64,000 nt of DNA, taken from the NCBI RefSeq assembly GCF_014204495.1, contig NZ_JACHLN010000002.1:806001-870000 (forward strand), in the 5' to 3' direction. Made by a program: the position numbers and the translations under genes. Shown one piece after another: positions 18,806 to 27,101 of this stretch. This DNA comes from Sphingomonas kyeonggiensis (lineage in GTDB: Bacteria; Pseudomonadota; Alphaproteobacteria; Sphingomonadales; Sphingomonadaceae). The first letter of the stretch is position 1. Each line of letters opens with the position of its first letter. The notes beneath the pieces were generated by a model. That model had not been told where the DNA came from, made no database searches, and saw nothing but the letters and a program-made list of their open reading frames with translations.

Positions 18806-19564
18806 ATGAAGAAATGGGTCCGTGGTCTCGCTCTTGGTCCGGCACTGGCCGCCGCCATGCTCGCGAGCAGTCCGCTGGTACAGGCGGAAACGGTGCAACC
18901 GGTCGTCGTCGACCTGACGCCCACCGGCAGCGGAATGAGCCAGACGATCACGGTGGAGAACACCTTCACCCAGCCGCTTCCGGTGGAGCTGCGCGTCGAG
19001 GAACTCACCTTCGACCAGGCCGGGCTTCACGGCACCGGCAAGGACTCCGGCGACCTGCTGATCTTCCCGCCCCAGGCGATCATCCAGCCCGGCCAGACCC
19101 AGTCCTTCCGCGTGCAATATATCGGCGACCCCGCCCTTGCCCGCAGCAAGCACTATTACGTCACCGTCGCCCAGCTGCCGGTGCAGCTGCCCCAGGGCCA
19201 GTCCGCCATCCAGATCCTGTACAACTTCCAGGTGCTGGTGAGCGTGAAGCCGGCCGGCGCCAAGCCCGAACTCAAGATCGCCAAGAGCGAAGTCGCGCTC
19301 GACGAAAAGGGGCAGGCGATCGCCGCGATCACCCTGACCAACGACAGCCCCGCCCATGGCTATCTCTCCAAGGGCCGGCTGCGGATCGTCGAGCGCGATC
19401 GCAGCGGCAAGGAAGTGTTCCGTCGCACGCTCGCCGGGCCCGAGATCCAGCAGACCGTAGGCTTCGGCCTGGTCGGCGCGGGTCAGACCCGCCGGCTGCT
19501 CATCCCCATCCAGCTCCCCACCAGTGAAGGCACGATCGATGCCCAATTCACGCCCGAGGGCTAG
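18806..19564 (+). CDS. PapD-like periplasmic fimbrial chaperone
   Basis: 252 residues; GGGAGG upstream of ATG. Signal peptide ends at PLVQAET. Two Ig-like domains: the first (about 30-150) has TITVENTFTQPLPVELRVEE, the FPPQAIIQPGQTQSFRVQY motif of the chaperone G1/F1 region and ALARSKHYYVTVAQLPV; the second (about 160-250) is shorter. It captures subunits in the periplasm by donor-strand complementation and delivers them to the usher. It lies between the last subunit and the usher, overlapping the latter by 26 bases. Family is secure; the relaxed motif fits the Csu/SCPU-type branch rather than classical FGS chaperones. Confidence 0.92.
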   Translation: MKKWVRGLALGPALAAAMLASSPLVQAETVQPVVVDLTPTGSGMSQTITVENTFTQPLPVELRVEELTFDQAGLHGTGKDSGDLLIFPPQAIIQPGQTQSFRVQYIGDPALARSKHYYVTVAQLPVQLPQGQSAIQILYNFQVLVSVKPAGAKPELKIAKSEVALDEKGQAIAAITLTNDSPAHGYLSKGRLRIVERDRSGKEVFRRTLAGPEIQQTVGFGLVGAGQTRRLLIPIQLPTSEGTIDAQFTPEG

Positions 19565-22097
19565 GCGCCCCCTGCGCTGGTTCGCCATCGTCCTGATGGC
19601 GGGCTGCGCGCCCATCATCCTCTCACCGGCGGCCCACGCCAATGAGGATGGGCCCAAACAGACCAGCCAGGAGCAGGAGCGCCACATCGTCCTGCCCAAG
19701 CCCGCGACCAGCGGCGAGCCGCAAGCCCGGATCAACACGACGGGCAAGGCGATAACGCTGACGGTCGCCGCCAAGGACGGCCCGGTCTATCTTGGTGACA
19801 TCGTCGTCACCATCCAGCCGGATGACTCGATCGAGTTCTCGTCGCGGCGGCTGATGGACCTGCTTTCCAACGTGCTCGACCCCGACGTGCTGCGCAATCT
19901 GCAGGCGAGCTTCGCAGGCAAGACCGCGCTGGGGCCGGACGCGTTCCAGGCATCCGGTATCCAGATCCGCTACGATCCGCAGCAGCTGGCGATCGCGCTG
20001 GACATCGCCAGCGAGCGTCGCGCCACGCGCACCGTGATGGTGAGCCCGCTGGATCGCGATCGGATCGGCACCTATGTCAAACCCGCCGAATTCAGCGCCT
20101 ATCTCAATATCCGCGGCAACGTGGATTATCTGTGGAGCGGCCCGGACAAGGGCGTGCAATCGCCGGTGCTGTTCCTGGACGGCGCAATGCGGGCGCTCGG
20201 CGCCGTGCTCGAGAGCCAGGCCGTCTGGCAGCCGGGCAGCAACGCCACCGACTTCCAGCGGCTCGGTACCCGCCTCGTCTATGACGATCCCAAGCGGCTG
20301 GTCCGCTGGACGCTGGGCGACCTGCAGCCGGTCACGCGCGGCTTCCAGTCGGTCCCCGATATCGCCGGCCTGTCGGTCTTCCGCTCGTACAGCGTGCTGC
20401 AACCGCAGGAGATCGTCCGTCCGCGCGGCGATCGCAGCTTCCAGCTCACCCGCCCGTCGACCGTCGAAGTCTATGTCAACGGCGAGCTCGTCCGGCGGCT
20501 CCAGCTCGCCCCGGGTACCTATAACCTGCGCGACTTCCCGTTCACCCAGGGCGCGAACGACGTGCGCCTGTCGATCCTCGACGATGCCGGGCGCAGCGAG
20601 ATCCTGCGGTTCAACGTCTTCCTCGACCAGTCGCAACTGGCATCGGGCCTGAGCGAGTTCGGCCTGTATGCGGGCGTGATGGCGCCGCTCGAGGCGCACG
20701 GCCCCAACTACACCAGCAAGCCCGCGGTCTCCGCCTTCTTCCGGCACGGCATGAGCGACGCGCTCACCCTTGGAGCCAATATCCAGGCGGACAGCCGGGT
20801 TGTGATGGGCGGCGTCGAGGCGGTGTGGGGCACGAAGCTCGGCACCTTCTCCGGCAGCCTCTCGCTGTCGCAGATCGACGGCATCGGCCACGGCCGCGCC
20901 GCGCTGGCAACCTTCCAGCGGCTGATCCAGCGTCCCAATGGCCGCTCGGACTCGATCACGCTCTTCTTCGAAAGCCGCAGCAGGAATTTCGGGCCGATCG
21001 GCACGGTGATCCCGCGCAACCCCTTCAGCTGGGAAGCAGGCGGCGGTTATTCGCACACCTTCACCGACTATCTCTACGGCGGCATCGACGGGCGGTACTC
21101 CCGCGGACGCGACAGCCAGCGCGACCTGTACACGGCGCGCGCCACCATGGGCTGGCGGATCAATGATCGCCTGACCCTGACCGGCGACCTGCGCTACGAG
21201 CGCGACAATGTCCGCAAGGGGCTGGGCGGACTGCTCAGCCTGACCCTGCGCCTCGGCCGCTATTCCAACTTCCGTGCCGACTATGACACGCGGACCGAAC
21301 GGGCACGCCTGTCGTACAACATGATGCACGGCCAGGGCGTCGGCTCCTATAACATCGCGGCCGATATCGAGCGCGACAGGAATGGTGCGGGCGTCAGCGT
21401 CGCCGGCAATTATGTGGGCAACCGCGCCGATCTCGGCTTCAGCCATTTCGGCACGTTCGACGACGATTTCGGCCGCTCCACCGGGCAGCGGACTTCGTTC
21501 CGCTTCGGCACCGCGATCGCGCTCGCCGACGGCGCGCTCACCATCGGCCGGCCGATCTATGACAGCTTCGCGGTGGTCAAGGGCCATGAGAGCCTGAAGG
21601 GCGCCAATATCCGCGTCGATCCGACCGAGTTCGGCTACACCGCCTCGACCGGCGCGCTCGGCACCGCCCTGCAACCGAGCCTCAGCTCCTATGCGGAGCG
21701 CACGGTCAAGATCGACTCGCCGAACGCACCCGCCGGATATGATCTTGGCCAGGGCGCCTATCGCCTCTTCCCGCCCTATCGCAGCGGATATCGGCTGGAA
21801 GTCGGCTCGGGCTACAACCTGACGGCAATGGGCCGGATGACCGATCGCAACGGCGATCCCGTTTCGCTGGTCACCGGCAAGGCAACCGAGCTGGCGCATC
21901 CGGAACGCGAGCCCGTGGTGGTGTTCACCAACCGGGAGGGACGCTTCGCCGCCACCGGCCTCGCCGCCGGGCGCTGGCGGATCGACATGCTCGACACCGA
22001 AAAGAGCAGCTACGTCATTGATATTGCGGAGAAGGCCGAAGGCGTAGTCCGCCTTGGCGAGCTCACGCCTGCAGCTAAGGACGGAACCAAGCCATGA
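19539..22097 (+). CDS. Outer-membrane fimbrial usher (FimD/PapC family)
   Basis: 852 residues from ATG 19539; GTG 19524 is an in-frame alternative. The start lies inside the chaperone gene. A basic N-terminus and hydrophobic segment (WFAIVLMAGCAPIILSP) serve as signal. An N-terminal periplasmic domain (about 60-150) is followed by a long barrel with strands such as FRADYDTRTERARLSYNMMH and the plug-side region VEVYVNGELVRRLQLAPGTY. The C-terminus has GYNLTAMGRMTDRNGDPV and FTNREGRFAATGLAAGRW, typical usher C-terminal domains. It is the secretion pore and assembly platform for the pilus and ends with a 4-base overlap into the tip-protein gene. Confidence 0.93.
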   Translation: MPNSRPRARRPLRWFAIVLMAGCAPIILSPAAHANEDGPKQTSQEQERHIVLPKPATSGEPQARINTTGKAITLTVAAKDGPVYLGDIVVTIQPDDSIEFSSRRLMDLLSNVLDPDVLRNLQASFAGKTALGPDAFQASGIQIRYDPQQLAIALDIASERRATRTVMVSPLDRDRIGTYVKPAEFSAYLNIRGNVDYLWSGPDKGVQSPVLFLDGAMRALGAVLESQAVWQPGSNATDFQRLGTRLVYDDPKRLVRWTLGDLQPVTRGFQSVPDIAGLSVFRSYSVLQPQEIVRPRGDRSFQLTRPSTVEVYVNGELVRRLQLAPGTYNLRDFPFTQGANDVRLSILDDAGRSEILRFNVFLDQSQLASGLSEFGLYAGVMAPLEAHGPNYTSKPAVSAFFRHGMSDALTLGANIQADSRVVMGGVEAVWGTKLGTFSGSLSLSQIDGIGHGRAALATFQRLIQRPNGRSDSITLFFESRSRNFGPIGTVIPRNPFSWEAGGGYSHTFTDYLYGGIDGRYSRGRDSQRDLYTARATMGWRINDRLTLTGDLRYERDNVRKGLGGLLSLTLRLGRYSNFRADYDTRTERARLSYNMMHGQGVGSYNIAADIERDRNGAGVSVAGNYVGNRADLGFSHFGTFDDDFGRSTGQRTSFRFGTAIALADGALTIGRPIYDSFAVVKGHESLKGANIRVDPTEFGYTASTGALGTALQPSLSSYAERTVKIDSPNAPAGYDLGQGAYRLFPPYRSGYRLEVGSGYNLTAMGRMTDRNGDPVSLVTGKATELAHPEREPVVVFTNREGRFAATGLAAGRWRIDMLDTEKSSYVIDIAEKAEGVVRLGELTPAAKDGTKP

Positions 22098-23101
22098 GCA
22101 AGAAGATACCGCTGCTCGCAGCTATCTGCGGCGTCCTGAGCGTCGCCGGGGCCGCGCCAGCCTGGGCGCAGGGCAAGGGAACCTGCGGTGTGTCCGGCCA
22201 GGCACTGGCCTCGCCGACAATCACCTATGACCCCTTCTCGCCCACCGGGCTGACCCAGGTGACGATCCCGCTGATCCTGACCCGCTTCGGAACCGGCGCG
22301 GCGAAGACCCAGACGGTCAACTTCGTGCTGACCAAGCCGGTGGGCACCCCCAACTACCAGATCCTCTACAATGGCACGAGCATCCTCTACACAGAGGGCA
22401 ACACCATGGGGCACCCGACGATCAACTCGCAGTCGGCGGGTGAGATCAACTACAATTTCGGTGGCGCCTCGCAGCCCGACCAGTCGACGCCGTTCAACCT
22501 GGTCGTCACGGTGCCGGCGAATGTCGATCTGTCGGCTGGACTGCCGATCGACTTCGACATCCTCTATGTCTGCAACGGCACCGGCGGCATGGCGGATGTG
22601 GTCACGCCGACCAAGCTGTCGAGCGCGATCCATATCAACGTCAATGTGCTGAGTGCGCTGCAGGCAAGCTACGCGGGCCCCGCGCTCGATTTCGGGGAAG
22701 TCGGAGACAAGACCGATGCCGATGTGACGAGCACGCCGATCATCCGCACCGGCTATGTCCGGGTCGCAAGTTCGGGTCCCTATTCCATCGATGTCACATC
22801 GCAGAATGGGTATCGGCTGACCTTCCCGGGCGGCAACCCGGCGAATGCGACCCAGTCGATGGGATATTCGGCGACCTTTGTCGGGCAGACGCGCAACCCG
22901 TCCAATACGACCCCGATCACGCGGACCTGCACCCGCGCCGGCCTGGCCGGATCGCCGCCGAACCAGGGCATTCTGCTGCCGGTCGATGTACGCCTGCTGC
23001 AAGGGGGGCAGACGCGAACGCCCGCCCCCAATTATCAGGACATATTGACCGTCACCATCTCCCCGCTGGCCGCGGGTACGCCGGGAACGATCTGCTCCTG
23101 A
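22094..23101 (+). CDS. Two-domain SCPU-type tip/adhesin-like subunit
   Basis: 335 residues; ATGA overlap with the usher. Signal peptide ends at APAWAQGK. The length is nearly twice that of the other subunits: an N-terminal domain (about 26-190, with Cys in GTCGVSG and LYVCNGTG) and a C-terminal pilin-like domain (about 195-335) ending YQDILTVTISPLAAGTPG plus a terminal Cys. In chaperone-usher systems a two-domain subunit encoded last is commonly the tip adhesin, so I infer that role here. The stop codon lies within a hairpin (23099-23120) that closes the operon. Confidence 0.78.
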   Translation: MSKKIPLLAAICGVLSVAGAAPAWAQGKGTCGVSGQALASPTITYDPFSPTGLTQVTIPLILTRFGTGAAKTQTVNFVLTKPVGTPNYQILYNGTSILYTEGNTMGHPTINSQSAGEINYNFGGASQPDQSTPFNLVVTVPANVDLSAGLPIDFDILYVCNGTGGMADVVTPTKLSSAIHINVNVLSALQASYAGPALDFGEVGDKTDADVTSTPIIRTGYVRVASSGPYSIDVTSQNGYRLTFPGGNPANATQSMGYSATFVGQTRNPSNTTPITRTCTRAGLAGSPPNQGILLPVDVRLLQGGQTRTPAPNYQDILTVTISPLAAGTPGTICS

Positions 23102-23120
23102 TCCAGCCTGGGCTGGATCA
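23099..23120. terminator. Hairpin between convergent fimbrial and SCPU genes
   Basis: Perfect 9-bp stem TGATCCAGC / GCTGGATCA with loop CTGG. The left arm starts with the TGA stop of the tip gene, and the right arm ends just after the end of the convergent gene. There is no T-run, so it would act as a bidirectional stem or a factor-assisted terminator. Confidence 0.55.
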
Positions 23121-23561
23121 GAGCGCCGTGACGCGGATCGACAGCGTGCCGTTGGCCTGACCGTTCTCGGTGACCAGCGACACCTTGTGCGCCGCGATGC
23201 CCGGCTGCGCGGCACCCGAGATGACCGTCGAACCGGCGTCCGAGAGGCGCACGGCATTGCCGTCGATCATCAGGGTCGCGCCAGCCAGCTCGGGCGAGTG
23301 ATCGACCGTCACCTGATAGCCATTCGCGCTGTTGCAGAATTCGTGCAGCGTGCCGAGATCGACCTGGTTGCCGTTCGACGCCGCAACCGAGTTGTCGAGG
23401 TTCGCGCGGCAGACCACCGGCACATAGCCGCTGACCGTCAGCCGGTAGCCGTCCTGCGACGGATCGGCAAAGGCCGCCGGCGTCGCCGCGATCAGTGCGC
23501 CGAAAGCGGCCGCTGCGCCAACCCGGCGCACGAAGGAAGAAACGCTGTTGTTGTACTGCAT
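23118..23561 (-). CDS. Lone SCPU/pilin-like secreted protein
   Basis: 147 residues from ATG 23561, with GGGAG about nine bases upstream; a TTG at 23597 is in frame but has no ribosome site. Signal peptide ends at TPAAFADPS. The mature part begins GYRLTVSGYVPVVCRANLD and ends GQANGTLSIRVTAL, with a second Cys in HEFCNSANGYQVTV, matching the donor-strand subunit pattern. It is transcribed toward the fimbrial operon and lies between that operon and the FixJ-like regulator, so it may be an accessory subunit of the same pilus. No chaperone of its own is present. Confidence 0.72.
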   Translation of the reverse strand: MQYNNSVSSFVRRVGAAAAFGALIAATPAAFADPSQDGYRLTVSGYVPVVCRANLDNSVAASNGNQVDLGTLHEFCNSANGYQVTVDHSPELAGATLMIDGNAVRLSDAGSTVISGAAQPGIAAHKVSLVTENGQANGTLSIRVTAL

Positions 23562-23631
23562 GTTGAAGAACTCCCGCCAGAACGGTTCTTTCTTCAACGA
23601 AAGCGGTTGATGTCCGGTTAAACCCGGCCTC

Positions 23632-23666
23632 CGTAACCCGACGCATCGGGTGCGTAACGGCGTAAT
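23632..23666. promoter_or_regulatory. Repeated CGTAA(C/T) motif and hairpin upstream of lone SCPU gene
   Basis: CGTAAC at 23632 and 23653 (21 bp apart, two helical turns) and CGTAAT at 23661. ACCCGA-CGCA-TCGGGT (23636-23651) forms a stem between the first two. The cluster lies 70-105 bases upstream of the SCPU start and just after the stop of the FixJ-like gene. It could be a regulator site, a terminator, or both. Confidence 0.45.
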
Positions 23667-23699
23667 TCTGCGGGTTTCGGGAGGAGTGTGGCTGGATTG

Positions 23700-24347
23700 C
23701 TACGCTCTCGGCGCCACGGAAAGCACTGGCCGCCCCTGGCCCATTCCGGCCGCGAAGGCAATGCGCAACGCTTCGGACAGGCTGCGCGCATGCAGCTTGG
23801 CCATGATGTTGGCGCGGTGCACCTCGACGGTGCGGCAGCTTATGCCGAGGTCGAACGCGATCGTCTTGTTGGGCAGCCCCTGCGCCAGCCGCTCGAGCAC
23901 CTCGCGCTCGCGGCAGCTCAGGATACCGAGCACCACGCCGGCCTCGGCGACCCGGGCACTGATGTCCTTGCCTGCCGTGATCCGGTCGAAAGCCCGGCCG
24001 ATCGCGTCCAGAAGCGCATCGGTGTCGAAGGGCTTCTCGAGGAAATCGACTGCGCCCGCCTTCATCGCCTTCACCGCAACCGACACGTCGCCATGGCCGG
24101 TCAGCACGATGACAGGCATCGTCACGCCGCGCGCGCCGAGCTGCTGCTGCACCTCGATGCCGTCCATTTCAGGCATGCGGATATCAAGCAGGATGCAGCC
24201 GGGCTCCACGTGGCGAACCTCTTTCAGGAAGGCGATGCCGGACGACCATACGCGAACCGCATAGCCGGAGGCGCTCAGGAAGAACTTGGCGCCGCGGCGC
24301 ACGCTTTCTTCGTCATCGATGACATGGACCAACGGTTTGTCGCTCAT
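23700..24347 (-). CDS. FixJ-like response regulator (REC + LuxR/GerE HTH)
   Basis: 215 residues. Receiver domain (about 1-125) has the acidic pair D11-D12, phospho-acceptor D55 in LLDIRMPEMDG, T83 and K105 in FLEKPF. The C-terminal GerE-type helix-turn-helix (about 140-205) has LSCREREVLERLAQGLPNK and CRTVEVHRANIMAKL. The start overlaps the kinase stop by four bases (ATGA), so this is its cognate partner. It should bind DNA after phosphorylation; candidate targets are the neighbouring SCPU gene and the fimbrial operon. The target assignment is inference from position. Confidence 0.93.
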   Translation of the reverse strand: MSDKPLVHVIDDEESVRRGAKFFLSASGYAVRVWSSGIAFLKEVRHVEPGCILLDIRMPEMDGIEVQQQLGARGVTMPVIVLTGHGDVSVAVKAMKAGAVDFLEKPFDTDALLDAIGRAFDRITAGKDISARVAEAGVVLGILSCREREVLERLAQGLPNKTIAFDLGISCRTVEVHRANIMAKLHARSLSEALRIAFAAGMGQGRPVLSVAPRA

Positions 24348-26218
24348 TCCAGAGACTCCGCATCGGCATGAACAAGGGTGAAATGAAAACGGGCGCCGTC
24401 GCCGCTGTCCGGCTCCAGCCAGATGCGTCCGCCATTGGCTTCGACGATCGTCCGGCAGATCGACAGCCCCAGCCCCATTCCACTGCTCTTGGTGCTGTGG
24501 AAGGCGCGGAACAGATTCTCGGCGATCCCCGGCGGAACCCCGGGTCCGGTATCGGCGACGCTGACGCGGACAAAGCCGGGATCGTCGGGCGCGGTCGATA
24601 TGGTAAGCGAGCGCCGGGGCGCCCCGATCATCGCCTCGATGGCATTGCGCATGAGATTGATCAGAACCTGCTGGATCTGGATGCGGTCGACGAGGACGCT
24701 GTCCACCGACAGGTCCAGCCGGAAGCTCGCCTCCACGCCCCTTTCTCGCGCGCCGATCAGCGCCAGCTCGGAAGCGTCCTCGACCAGCGCGGAAAGCGCC
24801 TCGATCGACTTCTCGACCTCACCGCGCGCCACGAACTCGCGCAGCCGCCGTACGATGCTGCCGGCCCGAAGCGCTTCCTCGAACGCTTCGTCCAGGCCCT
24901 CCTCGATCGTCTCCCGGTCCTCGGCATTGCCGTCACGCAGCATGTTCCGGGCACCGCGCACGAAGGTGACCACGGCGGTTATCGGCTGGTTCAATTCATG
25001 GGCCAGCGTGGATGCCATGGTACCCATCGCGCTCACGCGTGCGGCATGGACCAGCTCGGAACGCAGCGCCTCGATCCGCTCCTCGTCCGCAACCTTCTCG
25101 GTAAGGTCGCGGATGAAGCCGATGAAGACGCGGCCGCCCTCGGACGTGGCCTCGCCGACCGACAGGTCCATCGGGAAGGTCGTACCGTCGTGGCGCTGCC
25201 CCAGCACGATCCCGCCGACCCCGATCATCCGGGCCTCGCCCGTCTCGAGATATCGCCGAAGATAGTCGTCGTGCCGATCGCGGTCCGGGGCCGGCATCAG
25301 CCGGCTGACATTGGAACCGACGACATCGGCCTCGCACACGCCGAACAGTTTCTCCGCCGCGGCGCTGAACGACAGGATCTTGCCCGTCTCGTTGATCACC
25401 ACCATCGCATCGGGCACCGCCGCCAGGATGGAGCGGAACTGCGCCGCGCTCGCCTGGAGATGCCGTTCCGCCGCGCGTTGCTCGGTCACGTCGCGAACGA
25501 CCTTGGCAAAGCCCCGCAGCGCGCCTTGCTCGTCATAGAGCGGCGTAAGCATGGTGTGGGCAAGGAACTCCGAGCCGTTCTTGCGAACGCACCAGTCTTC
25601 CTCCTCCAGGCACCCCTCGGCGCGGGCGCGATCGAGGTCATGCTGCGGCTTGTCGAGCGCCAGCGCCGTGTCGGGATAGAAGATCGAACAGTGCCTGCCG
25701 ACGACTTCGCGCTCGCTCCAACCCTTCAGCCGTTCGGCCGCCTTGTTCCAGATCGTTATCCGCCCATCCGGATCGAGCATGTAGATGCCATATCCCTCGG
25801 CACCGTCGATCAGCAGGTTCAGCGTCTCCGCCAGATCATGCGCGCGATTTGCCCGGCGTTCCGCCACCTGCTCGCTGGCGCGCAACCGCCATTGCAGGCG
25901 CATGATATAGGATACGACGAGGATGATGACCGAGCAGGCGAACAGGAAGACGACTCGCTCGAGAATGGCGGCCTCGCCGCTTGCCCAGCCCATCAGGGCA
26001 ACCGCCGCCACCGATGCGAGGGCGGCTGCCAAGGCGGGCCCTGAGCCGGCAAAGGCCCCGGTGACGAGCACCGCCACCGCATAGAGCAGATAATGTCCGT
26101 GACCGCTCAGCCAGGGCTCGAGGGCCCAGCGCAGAAGCGTGGCGACTACGACCGAGCCTACCGCCAGACCATAGGCGGCAGCGAGGTCGCGCGCCGATGT
26201 GCGTGGGGCACCGGCCAC
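24344..26218 (-). CDS. FixL-like membrane sensor histidine kinase with two PAS domains
   Basis: 624 residues. The N-terminal 110 residues hold four hydrophobic segments (DUF4118/MASE-like). PAS1 spans about 133-245 and PAS2 about 256-375, followed by HisKA with H407 (TLAHELNQPI) and HATPase with N-box N525, DTGPG 556-560 and GMGLGL 580-585. PAS2 aligns by eye with the haem PAS of rhizobial FixL: H316 in DRHDDYLRRY matches the haem-ligand His200, and R322 matches Arg206. The distal Arg220 position is G336 (IGVGGIV). It therefore may bind haem with altered ligand sensing, or may be a non-haem relative. It forms an overlapping operon with the FixJ-like regulator. Confidence 0.92.
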   Translation of the reverse strand: MAGAPRTSARDLAAAYGLAVGSVVVATLLRWALEPWLSGHGHYLLYAVAVLVTGAFAGSGPALAAALASVAAVALMGWASGEAAILERVVFLFACSVIILVVSYIMRLQWRLRASEQVAERRANRAHDLAETLNLLIDGAEGYGIYMLDPDGRITIWNKAAERLKGWSEREVVGRHCSIFYPDTALALDKPQHDLDRARAEGCLEEEDWCVRKNGSEFLAHTMLTPLYDEQGALRGFAKVVRDVTEQRAAERHLQASAAQFRSILAAVPDAMVVINETGKILSFSAAAEKLFGVCEADVVGSNVSRLMPAPDRDRHDDYLRRYLETGEARMIGVGGIVLGQRHDGTTFPMDLSVGEATSEGGRVFIGFIRDLTEKVADEERIEALRSELVHAARVSAMGTMASTLAHELNQPITAVVTFVRGARNMLRDGNAEDRETIEEGLDEAFEEALRAGSIVRRLREFVARGEVEKSIEALSALVEDASELALIGARERGVEASFRLDLSVDSVLVDRIQIQQVLINLMRNAIEAMIGAPRRSLTISTAPDDPGFVRVSVADTGPGVPPGIAENLFRAFHSTKSSGMGLGLSICRTIVEANGGRIWLEPDSGDGARFHFTLVHADAESLE

Positions 26219-26315
26219 CGCAATCTCCGCCGCTGAAGCACCCGAGCCACACCCGATAGTGGGTTCCCTCGTTCAGCGGGTCGGATGTCGATAGCACGAA
26301 AGAAATTGGTCGGAA

Positions 26316-26331
26316 ATGGTTTGGAAACCAT
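26316..26331. promoter_or_regulatory. Dyad upstream of the sensor kinase
   Basis: ATGGTTT-GG-AAACCAT, perfect 7-bp arms, about 100 bases upstream of the kinase start, in the 159-base gap after the single-domain receiver gene. It could be an operator or a terminator of the upstream gene; no T-run follows on the minus strand. Confidence 0.4.
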
Positions 26332-26377
26332 CCGGACACACCAAATCGCGCGACCGATGCCGCGAAATGGGACGCAG

Positions 26378-26767
26378 TTAGACTATCGGCTCGGCGACTC
26401 GGGCTAGTTCCTCGAGCAGTACGTCATCGCGAAACGGCTTGGGCAGCACTTCGACGAAACCGGCGGAGATCGCTTCGCTTCGCAGGCTTTCGGAAAAATG
26501 CGCGGTGATCAGCACCGCAACGCCGTCCCAGCCCCTCTCCTGGAGCGTGCGGAGGGATTCGATACCGTCACAGTAGGGCATCGAATAATCGACCACGAGA
26601 TGTGTTGCCTCGACCGATACGGGATCGGCGAGCGCGGCGGCGGCGCTGGCGAAGGCGATGACCTGATATCCCGCGCCCTGGAGCATGAGCTGCAGCCCCC
26701 GGCGCACCGAGGCATCATCCTCGATCAGGAGCAGCGGCGGCATGTTCTTCTTCCGCGACGACGTCAT
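26378..26767 (-). CDS. Single-domain response regulator
   Basis: 129 residues, or 121 from the internal Met9 (26743), which has a purine-rich GGAAGAAG upstream; the choice is open. It is a receiver domain only: acidic D17-D18, phospho-acceptor D60 in LVVDYSMPYCDG, T93 in VLITAHF and a Lys in LPKPF. No output domain follows. Such CheY/FixT-like proteins act as phosphate sinks, or as intermediates or inhibitors of a kinase. It lies upstream of the FixL-like kinase on the same strand, separated by 159 bases, so a role in that pathway is likely but inferred. Confidence 0.88.
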   Translation of the reverse strand: MTSSRKKNMPPLLLIEDDASVRRGLQLMLQGAGYQVIAFASAAAALADPVSVEATHLVVDYSMPYCDGIESLRTLQERGWDGVAVLITAHFSESLRSEAISAGFVEVLPKPFRDDVLLEELARVAEPIV

Positions 26768-27101
26768 TACAACCTGCGCCTAGCTAGCGGGTTCGACACT
26801 GCAACGGGCTTCGCGCGATTCCCGCGCCCGGTTACCATATCAGCCTTCGGGGAGGTGGCGAACAGGGCAATGCACCAAACCGGTCCCGATACGCCACACG
26901 AGCCTAAGGCGAGCACCGAACATATGGCGATTGGTAGTCTTACTTACACGTGCCCCTCCGCCTCGATCCGTCCCGCCCAACCCTCGCGCCGCCGCTTGAC
27001 AGCGCCAGCCCGCTGGGCTCTTTTCGAGCCATGGGGAACGCGATCTCCCCACGAGGCGTCAGCCGAAGCATCGCGTCCTGTTCCGCAATGAAGGACGCCC
27101 C
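26768..27101. other. Divergent intergenic region, receiver gene / chrB
   Basis: 334 bases with no supported gene. It contains TTGACA at 26996-27001 followed after 17 bases by the weak box TCTTTT at 27019-27024, a possible chrB promoter. It also contains a small hairpin GGCTC-TTTTC-GAGCC ending near 27029. A 197-codon plus-strand frame crossing into the receiver gene looks like a shadow. Confidence 0.5.

Noticed and set aside
19623-21899. 758-codon minus-strand ORF opposite the usher
   Set aside because: Arg/Asp/Ala-rich shadow; the usher on the plus strand is unambiguous.
24368-26044. 558-codon plus-strand ORF opposite the histidine kinase
   Set aside because: No recognisable fold; the minus strand encodes complete PAS, HisKA and HATPase domains.
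26996-27024. Confident sigma-70 promoter for chrBA
   Set aside because: TTGACA is perfect, but the -10 candidate TCTTTT is poor, so it is only noted inside the intergenic entry.
26498-27091. 197-codon plus-strand ORF across the single-domain receiver gene and the chrB leader
   Set aside because: Starts inside the receiver gene on the other strand, has no domain and overlaps a probable promoter.
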